Counted from the first letter of the stretch, positions 8,026-17,069 are shown. The stretch is DNA of 64,000 bases from Natrinema hispanicum (GCF_004217335.1 NZ_SHMP01000005.1:248001-312000); one strand, 5' to 3'. Translations and numbers: made by a program. The notes: generated by a model from the letters alone, not told the origin.

Positions 8026-8844
8026 TTATCCACTGCTGAGATCCGCTGCCTTCTCGAGTTCGCTCCGGAGTGTCGTCGAATCGAATTCGTGGTCGGGACG
8101 CAGCCGGACGAAATCGAGAAACGCCCGCGCCGAGAGCAGTGTCGAGGGGGCGTAGGCCGTTGTTGCCGCGTCGACGGCCTTACGCGGGCCGATCCGGGGC
8201 TCGAGGACGGCCAGCGCACAGGCCAGATCGTATGCCGTCGTCTCGTCGGCGCGATCGTCGTGAACGCTGGTCGCGTCGATGAAGTAGAACTCACCATCGC
8301 TAAGGAGGATGTTTTCGGCTCGCAGGTCGCCGTGGGCGAGTCCGTGTTCGTGCAGACTCGATAGCATCTCGAACAGTTCCGCTGCCCGGTCGGCGATCAC
8401 GGCGTCGGAGACGTCATCGAGCGATTCGAATTCGGGAAGGTACTCAAGGACGAGTACGCCCAGCCCGTTGACCTCGAAGGCGTCGATCGGTCGTGGGGCG
8501 TTGACGCCGATTTCGCGCATCCGCTCGGTCGCCTCGTGCTCGTGTTCGACCATCTCTCGGGGGGTGTCGAACCGGTCGAAAAACCCCTCAGTGCCCGAGG
8601 AGAACGCGCCGACGTTCCGACCGGTCGTCAACACCGCATGCACCAGCGCGTTTTGCCGGGAGACGATCTTGACGAACCACTCGTCGTCGATTACACACGG
8701 CGTCGAGAGCCAGTTGTCGGCCTCGAGGAACTCGACGCGAACGCACTCGCGGTCGTAGCGGTCCGCCAGCGTCTGAACGACGCGCTCGATGCGGCTCCAC
8801 TCGACGGTTCCTCGTGCGAGCCGGCGGATGTCCATATCACTCAT
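8026..8844 (-). CDS. RIO1-like / lipopolysaccharide-kinase-fold protein kinase
   Basis: The 272-residue protein has kinase features in order: Lys59 (EWFVKIVSR), a Glu-bearing helix (EHEATERMREIG), hinge LEYLPEFE, and the catalytic loop HGDLRAENIL with Asp173 and Asn178. FIDATSV supplies the metal-binding Asp190. Its small size and HGDLRAEN loop fit RIO-like atypical kinases widespread in haloarchaea. It probably phosphorylates itself or a protein partner, but the substrate is unknown. I chose ATG 8844; a GTG one codon earlier is also possible. It stands alone, with about 210 bases before the aldehyde dehydrogenase and 260 bases upstream to a divergent membrane gene. Confidence 0.82.
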   Translation of the reverse strand: MSDMDIRRLARGTVEWSRIERVVQTLADRYDRECVRVEFLEADNWLSTPCVIDDEWFVKIVSRQNALVHAVLTTGRNVGAFSSGTEGFFDRFDTPREMVEHEHEATERMREIGVNAPRPIDAFEVNGLGVLVLEYLPEFESLDDVSDAVIADRAAELFEMLSSLHEHGLAHGDLRAENILLSDGEFYFIDATSVHDDRADETTAYDLACALAVLEPRIGPRKAVDAATTAYAPSTLLSARAFLDFVRLRPDHEFDSTTLRSELEKAADLSSG

Positions 8845-9108
8845 CACGGCTGTCGACGTTAAATGCGTCTCGACCTATTACCAACGAAACGTGTCCCTTG
8901 TCTTGGAATCACATGCTGACAAAACTCGAGGTCGAGGCAGCGGCCATCACGAAAGCAGTGACTGAGATCGGATCACGGTGAGAATCGCTCCTGTACCGAC
9001 GCTACTCGTCGCACAGCTGGTATGCCATCTAGTATGTCGTGATAGTCTGTGACTGATATTATAACAGAGCAACAATACTATCACTCGAGCAACCCGTAAT
9101 TGACAACG

Positions 9109-10254
9109 ATGTTTGCGATCGACGACCTGAGTGACGCGATCGACGTGACCCGAGAGTTCCTAACGCCGGTTCGGCTCTGGATGTGGCTCAAGTTGGCACT
9201 CCTCGTGTTCTTTGTCGGCGGTGCTGGCTTCGGGTCACCGACGTCGTTCGGCGGCGGTGGCTTCGGTGGCGAGCCGACACCAGGACCAGGGGCCGACCTA
9301 GGGACAAGCGTCAACGTTGGAGAGGTACTACCGGTCGTGATCGCGGTCGTGGCCGTCGTCCTCGTCGTCGGACTCACCTTTCTCTTCGTCGGCTCGCTGT
9401 TCGAATTTACGCTCCTCGAGTCGCTGCGTTCGGGCGAGGTCCACGTCCGCCGGTACACGAAACGCAACGTCGGCCATGGCACCCGACTCTTCGGCTTTCG
9501 CGTCGCACTCGGACTCGTCGGTCTCGTTTTGCTCGGTGTCCCCGTGCTTGCGATCGTCTTCTCGACGTCTGAAACCGTCTCGCTAGGGCTGATCGGCCTG
9601 CTGGTCCTCCTTGCGATTCCGATCGGCATCGCCTTCGCCATCGTCGATCGGCTCACAACCGTCTTCGTCGCGCCGACGATGCTCAAGCACAATCTCGGCG
9701 TCGTCGCTGCTTGGAAGCGGTTCTGGCCGACGCTGCGAGGACACTGGACCGAGTACGTCGTCTATCTCCTGCTCGTCTGGGTCCTACAGCTGGTGTTTAC
9801 CTTCGTGACTGGTATCCTCTTTGTCATTCTGCTGATCCCGTTTCTGCTCCTCTTACTCATCCCGGTTCTCGGCATTCTCGTGCTCCTACTCGGCCTCCCA
9901 GTGATTCTGCTGGGTGTGCTGCTGATCCAGGTCCCGATCGTCACCTACCTCCGTTACTACGCGCTATTGGTGCTTGGTGACACGGACACAGACCTCGATC
10001 TGATCCCCGACCAGCGAGCGGCGGTTCGGGGCGGCGGTCCCGACCGAACCGACGAGCCAGGCGGTGGCTGGAACACGGACAGCGATGGTCCTGACGGGGG
10101 CGATTACGGACAAGGCGACACGTCCGATCCATGGGGACGCGATGAGTCCCAGAACGGGAACGACACCGACTCGAGCGATCGGGACGACGATACCGGCTGG
10201 GGGGACTCGAACGGCTGGGACGACGGAGACGACGAAGATGACCGCTGGAAATAG
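9109..10254 (+). CDS. Multi-pass membrane protein with acidic C-terminal tail (DUF7544-like)
   Basis: This 381-residue protein starts MFAIDDLSDAIDVTREFL, followed by a Gly-rich stretch and about six transmembrane helices up to residue 290. Two helices around 220-285 are extreme Leu/Ile/Val runs. The last roughly 75 residues are a disordered Asp/Gly/Asn/Trp-rich tail. I recognise the N-terminal DAIDVTREFL pattern from haloarchaeal membrane proteins (DUF7544 in my recollection). No catalytic motif is visible. ATG 9109 is chosen over a TTG three codons upstream. No partner gene is adjacent: the next gene is convergent, with its stop 24 bases away. Function is unknown. Confidence 0.75.
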   Translation: MFAIDDLSDAIDVTREFLTPVRLWMWLKLALLVFFVGGAGFGSPTSFGGGGFGGEPTPGPGADLGTSVNVGEVLPVVIAVVAVVLVVGLTFLFVGSLFEFTLLESLRSGEVHVRRYTKRNVGHGTRLFGFRVALGLVGLVLLGVPVLAIVFSTSETVSLGLIGLLVLLAIPIGIAFAIVDRLTTVFVAPTMLKHNLGVVAAWKRFWPTLRGHWTEYVVYLLLVWVLQLVFTFVTGILFVILLIPFLLLLLIPVLGILVLLLGLPVILLGVLLIQVPIVTYLRYYALLVLGDTDTDLDLIPDQRAAVRGGGPDRTDEPGGGWNTDSDGPDGGDYGQGDTSDPWGRDESQNGNDTDSSDRDDDTGWGDSNGWDDGDDEDDRWK

Positions 10255-10278
10255 GGGACCGGCCACCACTCGGCAGGA

Positions 10279-11070
10279 TTAGCCGAGGAGGTCGTCGCCG
10301 CTTTCGGTTTTGACGCTCACGTTGACGGTTCCATTAACACTCGTCGTGTTATTGAGTTCGTCAACGCTCGTGGAATCGGTGATGCTTTCGGTATCGCTCG
10401 GGTCGGAATCGGAGCCAGCACTCGAGGGGTTCTCGTCGACATCGGTCGTCACCGCTTCCGTGAGGGCCGTAATGTTCGACTCCTCAAATCGCTGGATGTA
10501 CTCGGGGTAGACGCCGATGGTCACGAGCAGGTCCTCGTTGGCTTCGACGGCTTCGGTGATGTGGACGTTGACCGAGACATCTTGGCCGCTGAATTCCGCG
10601 TCGGCAGTAAACCGCGACTGCGTCGTTGACTGATCGAGAAGCGTAACGTCGGTATCGGCTTGATGCTCGATGTTCCCAATCCCGTCGTAGTTCTGTCTGA
10701 CGAGCGTGACGAGTTCCTGTGTCGACATCTCCTTGATGGGGTTGAGTTCACGACCGAGAATCGAGACCTGCGGGGTCGTCAAGACGTTGAAGACGGCACC
10801 GCGTTGCCTGCCCAGTAGTCCCATGTCCACTGCCTTCTCGTGGGTGGTCATGTAGTTGGTGACGGTCACAGCCTCGTTCGTCGGCCCGACCTCCCGTTCG
10901 ACGGTGAGCGGTTCGATGGCGGTCTGTTCGTAGCCTGTCTCCTCGCGAGCGGCGGCCGTAACACCGGCGGGTGACGACTCGTGTTTGTCCAGTCCGACCA
11001 GTCCCAGACAGCCCGAGAGACTAGCGAGTCCAGTGACACCGAGTCCTGCGAGAACGGTTCGTCGGTTCAT
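10279..11070 (-). CDS. Tat lipoprotein (DUF6517-like)
   Basis: The 263-residue protein begins MNRRTVLAGLGVTGLASLSGC, a twin-arginine signal with lipobox cysteine at 21, so it should be exported folded and anchored in the membrane. The mature part is beta-rich, with blocks TNYMTTHEKAVDMG and LGRQRGAVFNVLTTPQV, and it ends in a Ser/Asp/Thr-rich linker. Families of this type (DUF6517 as I recall) are common in haloarchaea and have no known activity. ATG 11070 is fixed by the signal peptide. Glutamate dehydrogenase lies 109 bases upstream on the same strand, but an AT-rich stretch near 11100-11150 suggests a separate promoter. Confidence 0.8.
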   Translation of the reverse strand: MNRRTVLAGLGVTGLASLSGCLGLVGLDKHESSPAGVTAAAREETGYEQTAIEPLTVEREVGPTNEAVTVTNYMTTHEKAVDMGLLGRQRGAVFNVLTTPQVSILGRELNPIKEMSTQELVTLVRQNYDGIGNIEHQADTDVTLLDQSTTQSRFTADAEFSGQDVSVNVHITEAVEANEDLLVTIGVYPEYIQRFEESNITALTEAVTTDVDENPSSAGSDSDPSDTESITDSTSVDELNNTTSVNGTVNVSVKTESGDDLLG

Positions 11071-11179
11071 CGTTCTGCCACTCCCTCGGCAGTCGCTAAG
11101 TGTTTGTTGAAACAACGACTGTCTGTCAAGCCGAAAAAAGATCGTCGTGTAACTCGCGTAGCGACCAGCGAGCCCGAAT

Positions 11180-12436
11180 TCAGGGCCAGGTGCCGGCTTC
11201 CTCGAAGGCGTCGGCGACGCGCTGGATCGCGACGACGTAGGTGGCCGTCCGTGGATTGTCGAGGTCGTGTTCCTCGTAGGTCTCGACCAGTGCATCGAAG
11301 GCGTCGACGATGACCTCTTCGAGTTCCTCGTTGACGCGCTCTTCGGACCAGGCGAAGCGCTGGCGGTTCTGGACCCACTCGAAGTACGAGACGGTGACAC
11401 CGCCCGCGTTCGCGAGAATATCCGGGATAACGAAGACGTCCTTGCCTTCGAGCACTTCGTCGGCAGCAGGCGTGAGCGGCCCGTTTGCGGCCTCCGAGAT
11501 GACGTCTGCCTTCACGTCTTCGGCGAGATCGGCGTCGACTGCGTTCTCGAGTGCGGCGGGGATCAGCAGGTCGACATCGAGCGTGAGCACGTCCTCGTTG
11601 GTGATCTCTTCTTCGCTCCCCGCGAAGCCGACGACGCTTCCGGTCTCGTTCTTGTGATCTTTCGCCGCGACGGGATCGAAGCCGTCGGGGTTGTAGATGC
11701 CACCGCTCGAGTCGCTGGCGGCGACGACAGTCGCGCCCATCTCGTCGATCAGCTTGGCTGCGATCCAGCCTGCGTTCCCGTAGCCCTGGACGGCCACAGT
11801 CGCGCCCTCGAGGTCCTTGTCGAGGTAATCGAAGGCTTCGCGTGCGGCGATGACCGTCGAGCGACCGGTTGCTTCGACGCGACCCTCGCTGCCGCCCGAG
11901 TCGAGCGCCTTACCCGTGATGACGCCGGGCTCGGTCGTGTTCTCGATAGTCTCGTAGGTGTCTTTGATCCAGTTCATCTCCCGCTGGCCCGTGTTCACGT
12001 CAGGCGCGGGGACGTCGCGGTCCTCGCCGATCATCGGCGTCAGTTCCTTCGCGAACGCGCGGGTGAGTCGCTCGAGTTCCGCTTCGGAGTACTCGTCGGG
12101 GTCGATGATGATGCCACCCTTGCCGCCGCCGAGCGGGATGTCGACGATCGACGTCTTGTAGGTCATCCAGCCGGACAGCGCTTTGACCTCGTCGCGGGAG
12201 ACGCCTGGGTGATAGCGGATACCGCCCTTGTACGGGCCACGGTCGCCGTTGAACTGCGAACGGAACGCCTTGAAGCGCTCGAGTTCGCCGTCGTCACGCT
12301 CGATCGTCAGGTTCGTCTCGAGAACGCGCTCGGGGTGTTTGAGCCGCTCGATCACGTCGTCGCTGACATCGAGGTACGCTGCAGCCTCGTCAATCTGCGC
12401 TTGCAGACTTTCGAACGGGTTGGCTTCGTCTGACAT
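11180..12436 (-). CDS. gdh: Glutamate dehydrogenase
   Basis: This 418-residue protein reversibly converts glutamate to 2-oxoglutarate and ammonia with NAD(P). The N-terminal domain shows YKGGIRYHP, the substrate region [18 protein letters not shown] with the GGGKGG lysine, and [12 protein letters not shown] with DVPAPDVNT. The dinucleotide-binding domain has [11 protein letters not shown] near residue 215, and [16 protein letters not shown] is in the C-terminal part. Length is normal for hexameric GDH. Haloarchaea usually carry several paralogs; which cofactor this one prefers cannot be read safely. The start ATG 12436 is preceded by a TATA-like GTTTATTTTG about 23-32 bases upstream. The origin region begins directly behind it. 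Confidence 0.95.
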   Translation of the reverse strand: MSDEANPFESLQAQIDEAAAYLDVSDDVIERLKHPERVLETNLTIERDDGELERFKAFRSQFNGDRGPYKGGIRYHPGVSRDEVKALSGWMTYKTSIVDIPLGGGKGGIIIDPDEYSEAELERLTRAFAKELTPMIGEDRDVPAPDVNTGQREMNWIKDTYETIENTTEPGVITGKALDSGGSEGRVEATGRSTVIAAREAFDYLDKDLEGATVAVQGYGNAGWIAAKLIDEMGATVVAASDSSGGIYNPDGFDPVAAKDHKNETGSVVGFAGSEEEITNEDVLTLDVDLLIPAALENAVDADLAEDVKADVISEAANGPLTPAADEVLEGKDVFVIPDILANAGGVTVSYFEWVQNRQRFAWSEERVNEELEEVIVDAFDALVETYEEHDLDNPRTATYVVAIQRVADAFEEAGTWP

Positions 12437-12458
12437 TGACAGTAGCTTCCGAGGTAAT

Positions 12459-12468
12459 CAAAATAAAC
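12459..12468 (-). promoter_or_regulatory. TATA-like box for glutamate dehydrogenase
   Basis: The minus strand reads GTTTATTTTG, ending about 23 bases before the ATG at 12436. No ribosome-binding sequence precedes the start, consistent with a leaderless transcript. Confidence 0.45.
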
Positions 12469-12677
12469 GTGGCGAATGCTCCTCATAGTGCATAAAAGAC
12501 AATATAAGGGATTGAAAGATAATTATATATTGGCAAGAGCGAGACTGACGAAGTAAGCAGTCGTCCCGAATAGCAATCGGATGGTACAGTTCGATTACAT
12601 CGGTTTTGGAAGGCGGTTGACTCTCTATGTCTTCGAGAATGGCCGAGAGCAGTGACGACGGTCCGTTTCGATGAGAG

Positions 12678-12700
12678 ACACCCCTCTTTCAGAGTGAAAG
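12678..12700 (-). other. Origin recognition box 1
   Basis: Reads CTTTCACTCTGAAAG then AGGGGTGT on the minus strand: the ORB core plus the haloarchaeal G-string. Confidence 0.75.
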
Positions 12701-12770
12701 GCCGATCGAGCGGGCAAGCGGAGACGAATTCGGCGTGACTGGAGGACCGATGGAAGACTGTTGATCGTTC

Positions 12771-12793
12771 ACACCCCTCATTTCAGAGTGAAA
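12771..12793 (-). other. Origin recognition box 2
   Basis: Reads TTTCACTCTGAAATGAGG followed by GGTGT on the minus strand. It is the same box as at 12678, about 93 bases away. Confidence 0.75.
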
Positions 12794-12817
12794 CGGCGTC
12801 CTGTTGAGGCAGCAGAC

Positions 12818-12838
12818 GTTCACTCTGAATCGGGTGTC
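12818..12838 (+). other. Origin recognition box 3, opposite orientation, shorter G-string
   Basis: Reads GTTCACTCTGAATCGGGTG on the plus strand. The core is intact, but the G-string is reduced to GGGTGT. Its orientation is opposite to its two neighbours. Confidence 0.6.
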
Positions 12839-12884
12839 CGTCTGGTCTGTGCGGGACCGATCGGATATGGGAAGTGACGGGACC

Positions 12885-12909
12885 CACACCCCCTATTCAG
12901 AGTGAAAAC
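12885..12909 (-). other. Origin recognition box 4
   Basis: Reads GTTTTCACTCTGAATAGG followed by GGGTGTG on the minus strand. It is the closest full box upstream of the AT-rich block. Confidence 0.75.
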
Positions 12910-13020
12910 GGATCAAAGGGGTGGGGAGGGGTATCGTGATCGGTTCGATTCGATCGGTTAAACCCCGTTTTACTGCGGTAAAATCGGACTTCTCGGATTT
13001 CGGCCGGAGCTCGTAATTGA

Positions 13021-13150
13021 GTGGCTAGATATTGCCTCTACCGTAACATTCAATACTATATCTAGACAGACTAGTATAGACTATATAATATAAGTGTACA
13101 TTAAACACATTATATAATGACAATACGTAGATCATTTGAGTTATGAAATC
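13021..13150. other. AT-rich block, probable duplex-unwinding element
   Basis: About 130 bases rich in runs such as ctatataatataag and cattatataatg contrast sharply with the GC-rich flanks. The block lies between inverted ORB-like boxes (12885 and 13202) and upstream of orc1. That is the expected place for initial strand opening. Confidence 0.65.
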
Positions 13151-13201
13151 GTTTGCCGCTGATGTTCTCATCGCGGAGGTTTGCCCATCACATCTCTGTC
13201 G

Positions 13202-13228
13202 GTTTCAGTCTGAACGAGGGGAGGGTGG
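13202..13228 (+). other. Origin recognition box 5 (one-base variant)
   Basis: Reads GTTTCAGTCTGAACGAGGGG with a further GGGTGG on the plus strand. It differs from the other boxes in CAGTCTGAA for CACTCTGAA. It sits on the far side of the AT-rich block, facing box 4. Confidence 0.65.
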
Positions 13229-13408
13229 GTCAGCATGAGGCCGTACTGCGGTTACGTCTCCAATCGAGTTGGCGATCGGAACAGAGTCGATTGTGCGTTT
13301 CGGTGTTCAGTCTGCATCCGGTCTGTTGGATACTCCTCATACAAGCCACCAAACAATAGATACAGATTCTCTACGCCAAGTCTATCAGTCTGAACTACCT
13401 TCCATAGA

Positions 13409-13415
13409 TTTATAC
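13409..13415 (+). promoter_or_regulatory. TATA box for orc1
   Basis: TTTATAC lies 23 bases before ATG 13439. A partial ORB core (cagtctgaac, 13386-13395) lies just upstream, so initiator binding could autoregulate this promoter. Confidence 0.5.
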
Positions 13416-13438
13416 GTACTGTCTTCCAGAACGGAACT

Positions 13439-14725
13439 ATGGCTGAGCAGACCAGTGGGGACCCACTTTTCCGATCTCACGATCCTATCTTTAATCGGAA
13501 GGAACTCCTCCATGTCGGCCACGTCCCGGACGAGGACCGGATCGTCGGGCGTGACGACGAGATCCAATCCGTTGCCGCCGAGGTCGGGGCGATCACACGC
13601 GGTGATCCGCCGAACAACGTCATGATCTACGGCAAAACCGGTACCGGAAAGAGTCTCATCTCCCGGCACGTTGCGACTCGAGCCCAAGACGCCGCCCGAA
13701 GCAATGAGATCGACTGTGCCGTGCTCTATGTCGACTGTTCGGAAGCGAACACTGAGACCCGCGCCACGCGACAGTTGGCGCTCAATTTGAAAGAGCAGAC
13801 TGGGTATCAGCAAAACATCCCGCTTCGGGGCGTCGGGACGATGGAGTATTACCAGCACATCTGGGAGATTCTCGAGGATTGTTTCGACGCGGTCATCGTC
13901 ATTTTAGACGAGATCGACAAACTGGACAACAGCAATATATTAATGCAACTCTCGCGTGCGCGTGAGGCACAGAAGACCGACACCTACATTGGCGTCATCG
14001 GGATCAGTAACAAGGTCCAGTATCGGGAGACCCTCGACGAACGGATCGACAGTAGTTTCGGCCACCGCGAACTGTTCTTTCATCCCTACGACGCCTCGCA
14101 ACTCCGTGAAATCATGCGCAATCGTGAGGACGCGTTCCAGCCGGAGGTCTTGGAAGGTGGGACGATCGAACTCTGTGCAGCCCTCGCGGCCAAGAAACAC
14201 GGCGACGCCCGGAAGGCGATCGAAATCCTCAAAGAGGCCGGCGAACTCGCACGCCGGACCGGCAGTGAGACTGTCTCCGAAGCCCACATCAAGCAAGCAC
14301 AGGAGGTTGCCGAGATTAACCGGATCGAAGAACTCACAAGCGGGGCAACCGTCCACGCGAAACTCGCCCTCTACGCGCTCGCGAGCCGCATCATTACGGG
14401 CGGACGAGAGACGTACAAGACACGGGAGATCTACGAGCGCTACGTCGGGATCTGTGAACTGGTCGCGAACGATCCGATCACCGAAAACGGACTCTATCGC
14501 CAACTCAAAGAACAGGCGTTTCTCGGCGTTATCGAGTCCGAGAAGACTGGCGGCGGCCGATCACAGGGAAGTTATCTCCTGCATCGGCTCGTTACCGATC
14601 CGAAACACATCGTCAAGGCCGTTCGGCGCGATTCCTCGCTCGAGGAACTCCCGACGTACGACCAACTCCACGAAACCAGCCCGTCGGCGACGAACCGAGA
14701 GCTCGATCTCGATTCCTTTTCGTGA
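13439..14725 (+). CDS. orc1: Orc1/Cdc6 replication initiator
   Basis: The 428-residue AAA+ protein binds ORBs and recruits the MCM helicase at the origin. Walker A is GKTGTGKS (65-72), Walker B is VIVILDEIDKL (Asp157, Glu158), and sensor 1 is IGISNKV. ERIDSSFG carries the arginine region, and the C-terminal winged helix starts near residue 300 (VHAKLALYALASRI). Origin boxes lie upstream and immediately downstream (14775), as expected for an initiator serving its own origin. The start ATG has a TATA box at leaderless spacing. Length is typical. Haloarchaea often have several Orc paralogs; proximity to well-formed ORBs suggests this is the oriC1-type copy. Confidence 0.95.
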   Translation: MAEQTSGDPLFRSHDPIFNRKELLHVGHVPDEDRIVGRDDEIQSVAAEVGAITRGDPPNNVMIYGKTGTGKSLISRHVATRAQDAARSNEIDCAVLYVDCSEANTETRATRQLALNLKEQTGYQQNIPLRGVGTMEYYQHIWEILEDCFDAVIVILDEIDKLDNSNILMQLSRAREAQKTDTYIGVIGISNKVQYRETLDERIDSSFGHRELFFHPYDASQLREIMRNREDAFQPEVLEGGTIELCAALAAKKHGDARKAIEILKEAGELARRTGSETVSEAHIKQAQEVAEINRIEELTSGATVHAKLALYALASRIITGGRETYKTREIYERYVGICELVANDPITENGLYRQLKEQAFLGVIESEKTGGGRSQGSYLLHRLVTDPKHIVKAVRRDSSLEELPTYDQLHETSPSATNRELDLDSFS

Positions 14726-14774
14726 ATCGTCTGCTTTCTGATATTTGCTGCGACCCCCTCCTCGCTCGAATCGC

Positions 14775-14800
14775 ATTTCACTCTGAACGAGGGGTGTGGG
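14775..14800 (+). other. Origin recognition box 6, downstream of orc1
   Basis: Reads ATTTCACTCTGAACGAGGGG followed by TGTGGG on the plus strand. It is a full box 50 bases past the orc1 stop codon, so ORBs flank the gene on both sides. Confidence 0.75.
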
Positions 14801-14873
14801 TGCCCGTGAGACCGGCCGATCGACAGGGGCAAACGCTATGAGTGTCAGTGCTGGACAACCGACAGTGACGTGA

Positions 14874-15101
14874 TCATGTCGGCAGGCCTTCTGGTGTTTC
14901 GATGGAATCTGACCGGCGGACTGAGCGGCGGTCGATAACGGACCCACAGTCAGTACAGACGAGCAATCGTTCGCCGCCGGTCGTCGTGACATCCCAGTCG
15001 CCGGTGATCGGACTTCGGTGGCCACAGTCCGGACAGAAGAGGACCGTCTTTTGCGTTTCGAGAGGGGGTGGCGAATCGTCGTGTGTTGGAGGCGTTGTCA
15101 T
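14874..15101 (-). CDS. Small zinc-ribbon protein (DUF8106-like)
   Basis: This 75-residue protein has two CxxC knuckles, FCPDCGHRSP and LVCTDCGSVID, about 25 residues apart, making one rubredoxin-like zinc ribbon. A short Pro/Asp-rich start and an Arg/Ser-rich tail flank it. Such stand-alone ribbons are numerous in haloarchaea and may bind nucleic acid or proteins; no specific role can be assigned. It lies next to the origin on the opposite strand to orc1, but there is no evidence that it acts in replication. The start methionine is at 15101. Confidence 0.75.
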   Translation of the reverse strand: MTTPPTHDDSPPPLETQKTVLFCPDCGHRSPITGDWDVTTTGGERLLVCTDCGSVIDRRSVRRSDSIETPEGLPT

Positions 15102-15246
15102 TACGCTGGCTAGCCACTCGAGCGAAATAGGGATTGTGCGACACGATCGTTCGTGATGGATCGAACGCGTCTCTAAGGGAGTGTGACAGCGCTATAATGA
15201 AATTTGACAACGAACTTTTCACATAGTCTCTCTGTGTGACTGTCGT

Positions 15247-15597
15247 CTAGAGAACGGTCAAAATTATGTAGGCATTTAGGGCCGCAGCCACCAGCCACGG
15301 CACCGCGAGTCCGACCGGGACGATCGGGCGATATGGCCGCTCGAGAAGCGGCCGACAGACGAAGCCGACGGTGACTGCAACCGCCTTCAGGGCGAGCATA
15401 CCGGCCATTCCGTAGCCCTCGATCGCGCCACGTGCAGCCGGGTTCGACTCGGAGAGCCCCAGTTCAAGGCCGACGAACGTCGTCGCGACGTCCGCAATCA
15501 GGGCAAGCACGACGACGACCCAGAGCAGTCGCTCGAGCGTCCCGGGTGTGACATCACCCGGCAGGTGGCGATATGGAACCGCGCCCTCGGACCTCAT
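15247..15597 (-). CDS. Small membrane protein (DUF5658-like)
   Basis: This 116-residue protein has three to four transmembrane helices: around residues 20-38, 58-75 and 92-114. The first is followed by a DVATTFVGLELGLSESNP motif. That Asp-Thr-Thr-x-Glu pattern is typical of small DUF5658-like membrane proteins. The ATG at 15597 is chosen because GGGGAGG, a strong Shine-Dalgarno sequence unusual here, ends four bases upstream; the longer frame is not protein-like. Function is unknown. It is divergent from the serine protease gene that begins at 15874. Confidence 0.72.
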   Translation of the reverse strand: MRSEGAVPYRHLPGDVTPGTLERLLWVVVVLALIADVATTFVGLELGLSESNPAARGAIEGYGMAGMLALKAVAVTVGFVCRPLLERPYRPIVPVGLAVPWLVAAALNAYIILTVL

Positions 15598-15873
15598 AGC
15601 CTCCCCGCCGGAGTCGAACCAGCATCGTGCCACCGGGAGCACGCGCCGATTCCATCACGCGAGGTATTGTTATGACAGGCGTAGCGTGGTGGCAGGTCAC
15701 AGTAACCACGTCTAACAGCTCGAAACGGGGTGCTACCGATCGAACTCGTCCCCCGCGGCACCTGCAGGCAGAACCCCTTTTGTCGATTTCGACGTTCAAT
15801 TCGACGGTTACCGACACCGTTTCGCGGCGGGAGACAGTGGCGAAACGGGAGCCAGCGCTGGCAGGAGTTCGAC

Positions 15874-17046
15874 ATGCCGGAGACAGAGACTGAACAATCA
15901 GCCCACCGACTCGCGATGCTTCGAGACCGGCTCGAGCAGGGAATGGACCGGCGTGCGTTCCTGCGAACGCTCGTCAGCGGCGGCTACGCCGTTGGAATGG
16001 CCGCCTGGCTCGGTGTCGACGACTTTCTCGCAGCTGACGACGACGAGGTCCCCGTCGTCACCGCGCTCGTCAGGGACGATCCTGCCGATCCGTGGTCGAT
16101 CCAGAAACGAACGCGAACGGTCCCCGCCGAGTGGTACGCCGCGGTCAAGGAGGCCCTCGAAGTAAACGAGCGGCTGGCCCAACTCGGCTTTACCGGCTAT
16201 CTCGGCAGCGCAGTCGTCCCCGGCGACCAGAAAAGTGGGACCGCTTCCATCTCCGTCGGCCTCTCGAGCGACGGCCACTCGATCCCCGAGATGGTCAACG
16301 AATTCGCAGAGGGCATCGATCTCAATTCGGAGACGATCATCGATGTCGACGAGATCCAGAACGGGCCGGTACACCGAGAGCCCCAGCTCGTCGACGCGCT
16401 TGTGAACGAACGGGTCCCCAGCGGCGTCGCCTGCGAAACCCCCTCGAGTATGGCGACGCTCGGCCCGGCGCTGTATCATCCCGATGGGAAGCGACGGTTC
16501 TTCGTGACGGCCGAGCACGCGTTCATGGAAAATCACGACGCGACCGACGGGACCCTGCTGCTTCCACGCGAGGACAGTGACACGGTCGAGGTGGGAACCG
16601 TCGCCGACTACCATCCTATCGAGGACGTTGCGGCCATCGAACCCACTGGTGAGATCGAACCCGCGAGCCGCATCGACGCACCGTCACGACCCCGGGTTCG
16701 CGGCCAGTTCACCAAGTTCGGCCTCGCGACGCTCGTCGCACAGGACGCCGAACTCGAGAAAGTCGGCGCACTGACTGGTCATACGACTGGAAAGATTCAG
16801 GGGATCGACGCAGTGACCTGCTTTACCGATGACTTCTGTCGCCGTGGACAGATTCGCTGGGGTGGCGAAATGGATCTCACGGACGGCGACAGCGGCTCCG
16901 TGAGCTATCACCGCGACCCCGACGGTGACGACAACGATGTCCTCATTGCGGGCTTTAACAACGCCCGGACGTGGTGGCCCGGCCAAAGCTACGTCTGGGG
17001 CGTCAGTGCCTATCGACTGACAGAACAACACGGCTATCACTTCTAA
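15874..17046 (+). CDS. Tat-exported trypsin-fold serine protease
   Basis: The 390-residue protein has a twin-arginine signal at 25-48 (DRRAFLRTL, then a Gly/Ala-rich hydrophobic segment), so export in folded form is predicted. The S1-type triad can be read as His215 in FVTAEHAF, Asp251 in IEDVAAIEP and Ser340 in TDGDSGSV, the last being the hallmark serine motif. An alpha/beta region of about 130 residues lies between the signal and the protease domain. There is no lipobox. ATG 15874 has GGAG upstream and is preferred over the much longer frame, whose extra residues are Arg-rich. A small membrane protein follows 23 bases downstream. The substrate is unknown. Confidence 0.78.
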   Translation: MPETETEQSAHRLAMLRDRLEQGMDRRAFLRTLVSGGYAVGMAAWLGVDDFLAADDDEVPVVTALVRDDPADPWSIQKRTRTVPAEWYAAVKEALEVNERLAQLGFTGYLGSAVVPGDQKSGTASISVGLSSDGHSIPEMVNEFAEGIDLNSETIIDVDEIQNGPVHREPQLVDALVNERVPSGVACETPSSMATLGPALYHPDGKRRFFVTAEHAFMENHDATDGTLLLPREDSDTVEVGTVADYHPIEDVAAIEPTGEIEPASRIDAPSRPRVRGQFTKFGLATLVAQDAELEKVGALTGHTTGKIQGIDAVTCFTDDFCRRGQIRWGGEMDLTDGDSGSVSYHRDPDGDDNDVLIAGFNNARTWWPGQSYVWGVSAYRLTEQHGYHF

Positions 17047-17069
17047 CCACCGGCTGACCACACATTCAC

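Larger units (their letters stand above)
12437..13438. other. Replication origin region (oriC1-like) beside orc1
   Basis: One kilobase without a supported gene separates gdh from orc1. It contains several ORB-like boxes built on TTTCACTCTGAA followed by a G-rich string such as GAGGGGTGTG, in both orientations. It also has an unusually AT-rich block at 13021-13150. In haloarchaea this architecture (ORBs with a G-string, an AT-rich unwinding element, and an adjacent orc1/cdc6) defines chromosomal origins. The origin call is strong by context; origin activity itself is inference. The small open frames here are not convincing genes. Confidence 0.85.

Noticed and set aside
8848..9108. Possible RNA gene between the RIO-like kinase and the DUF7544-like gene
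   Set aside because: No stem-loop or conserved RNA signature is visible; the AT-rich stretch near 9050-9080 is better read as promoter for 9109.
15598..15690. tRNA-like stretch on the minus strand (GGTTCGACTCC arm)
   Set aside because: The T-arm-like sequence is followed by GGGGAGG and an ATG, but no matching acceptor strand, D-arm or 7-base anticodon loop can be drawn. It serves as the Shine-Dalgarno of the 15597 start.
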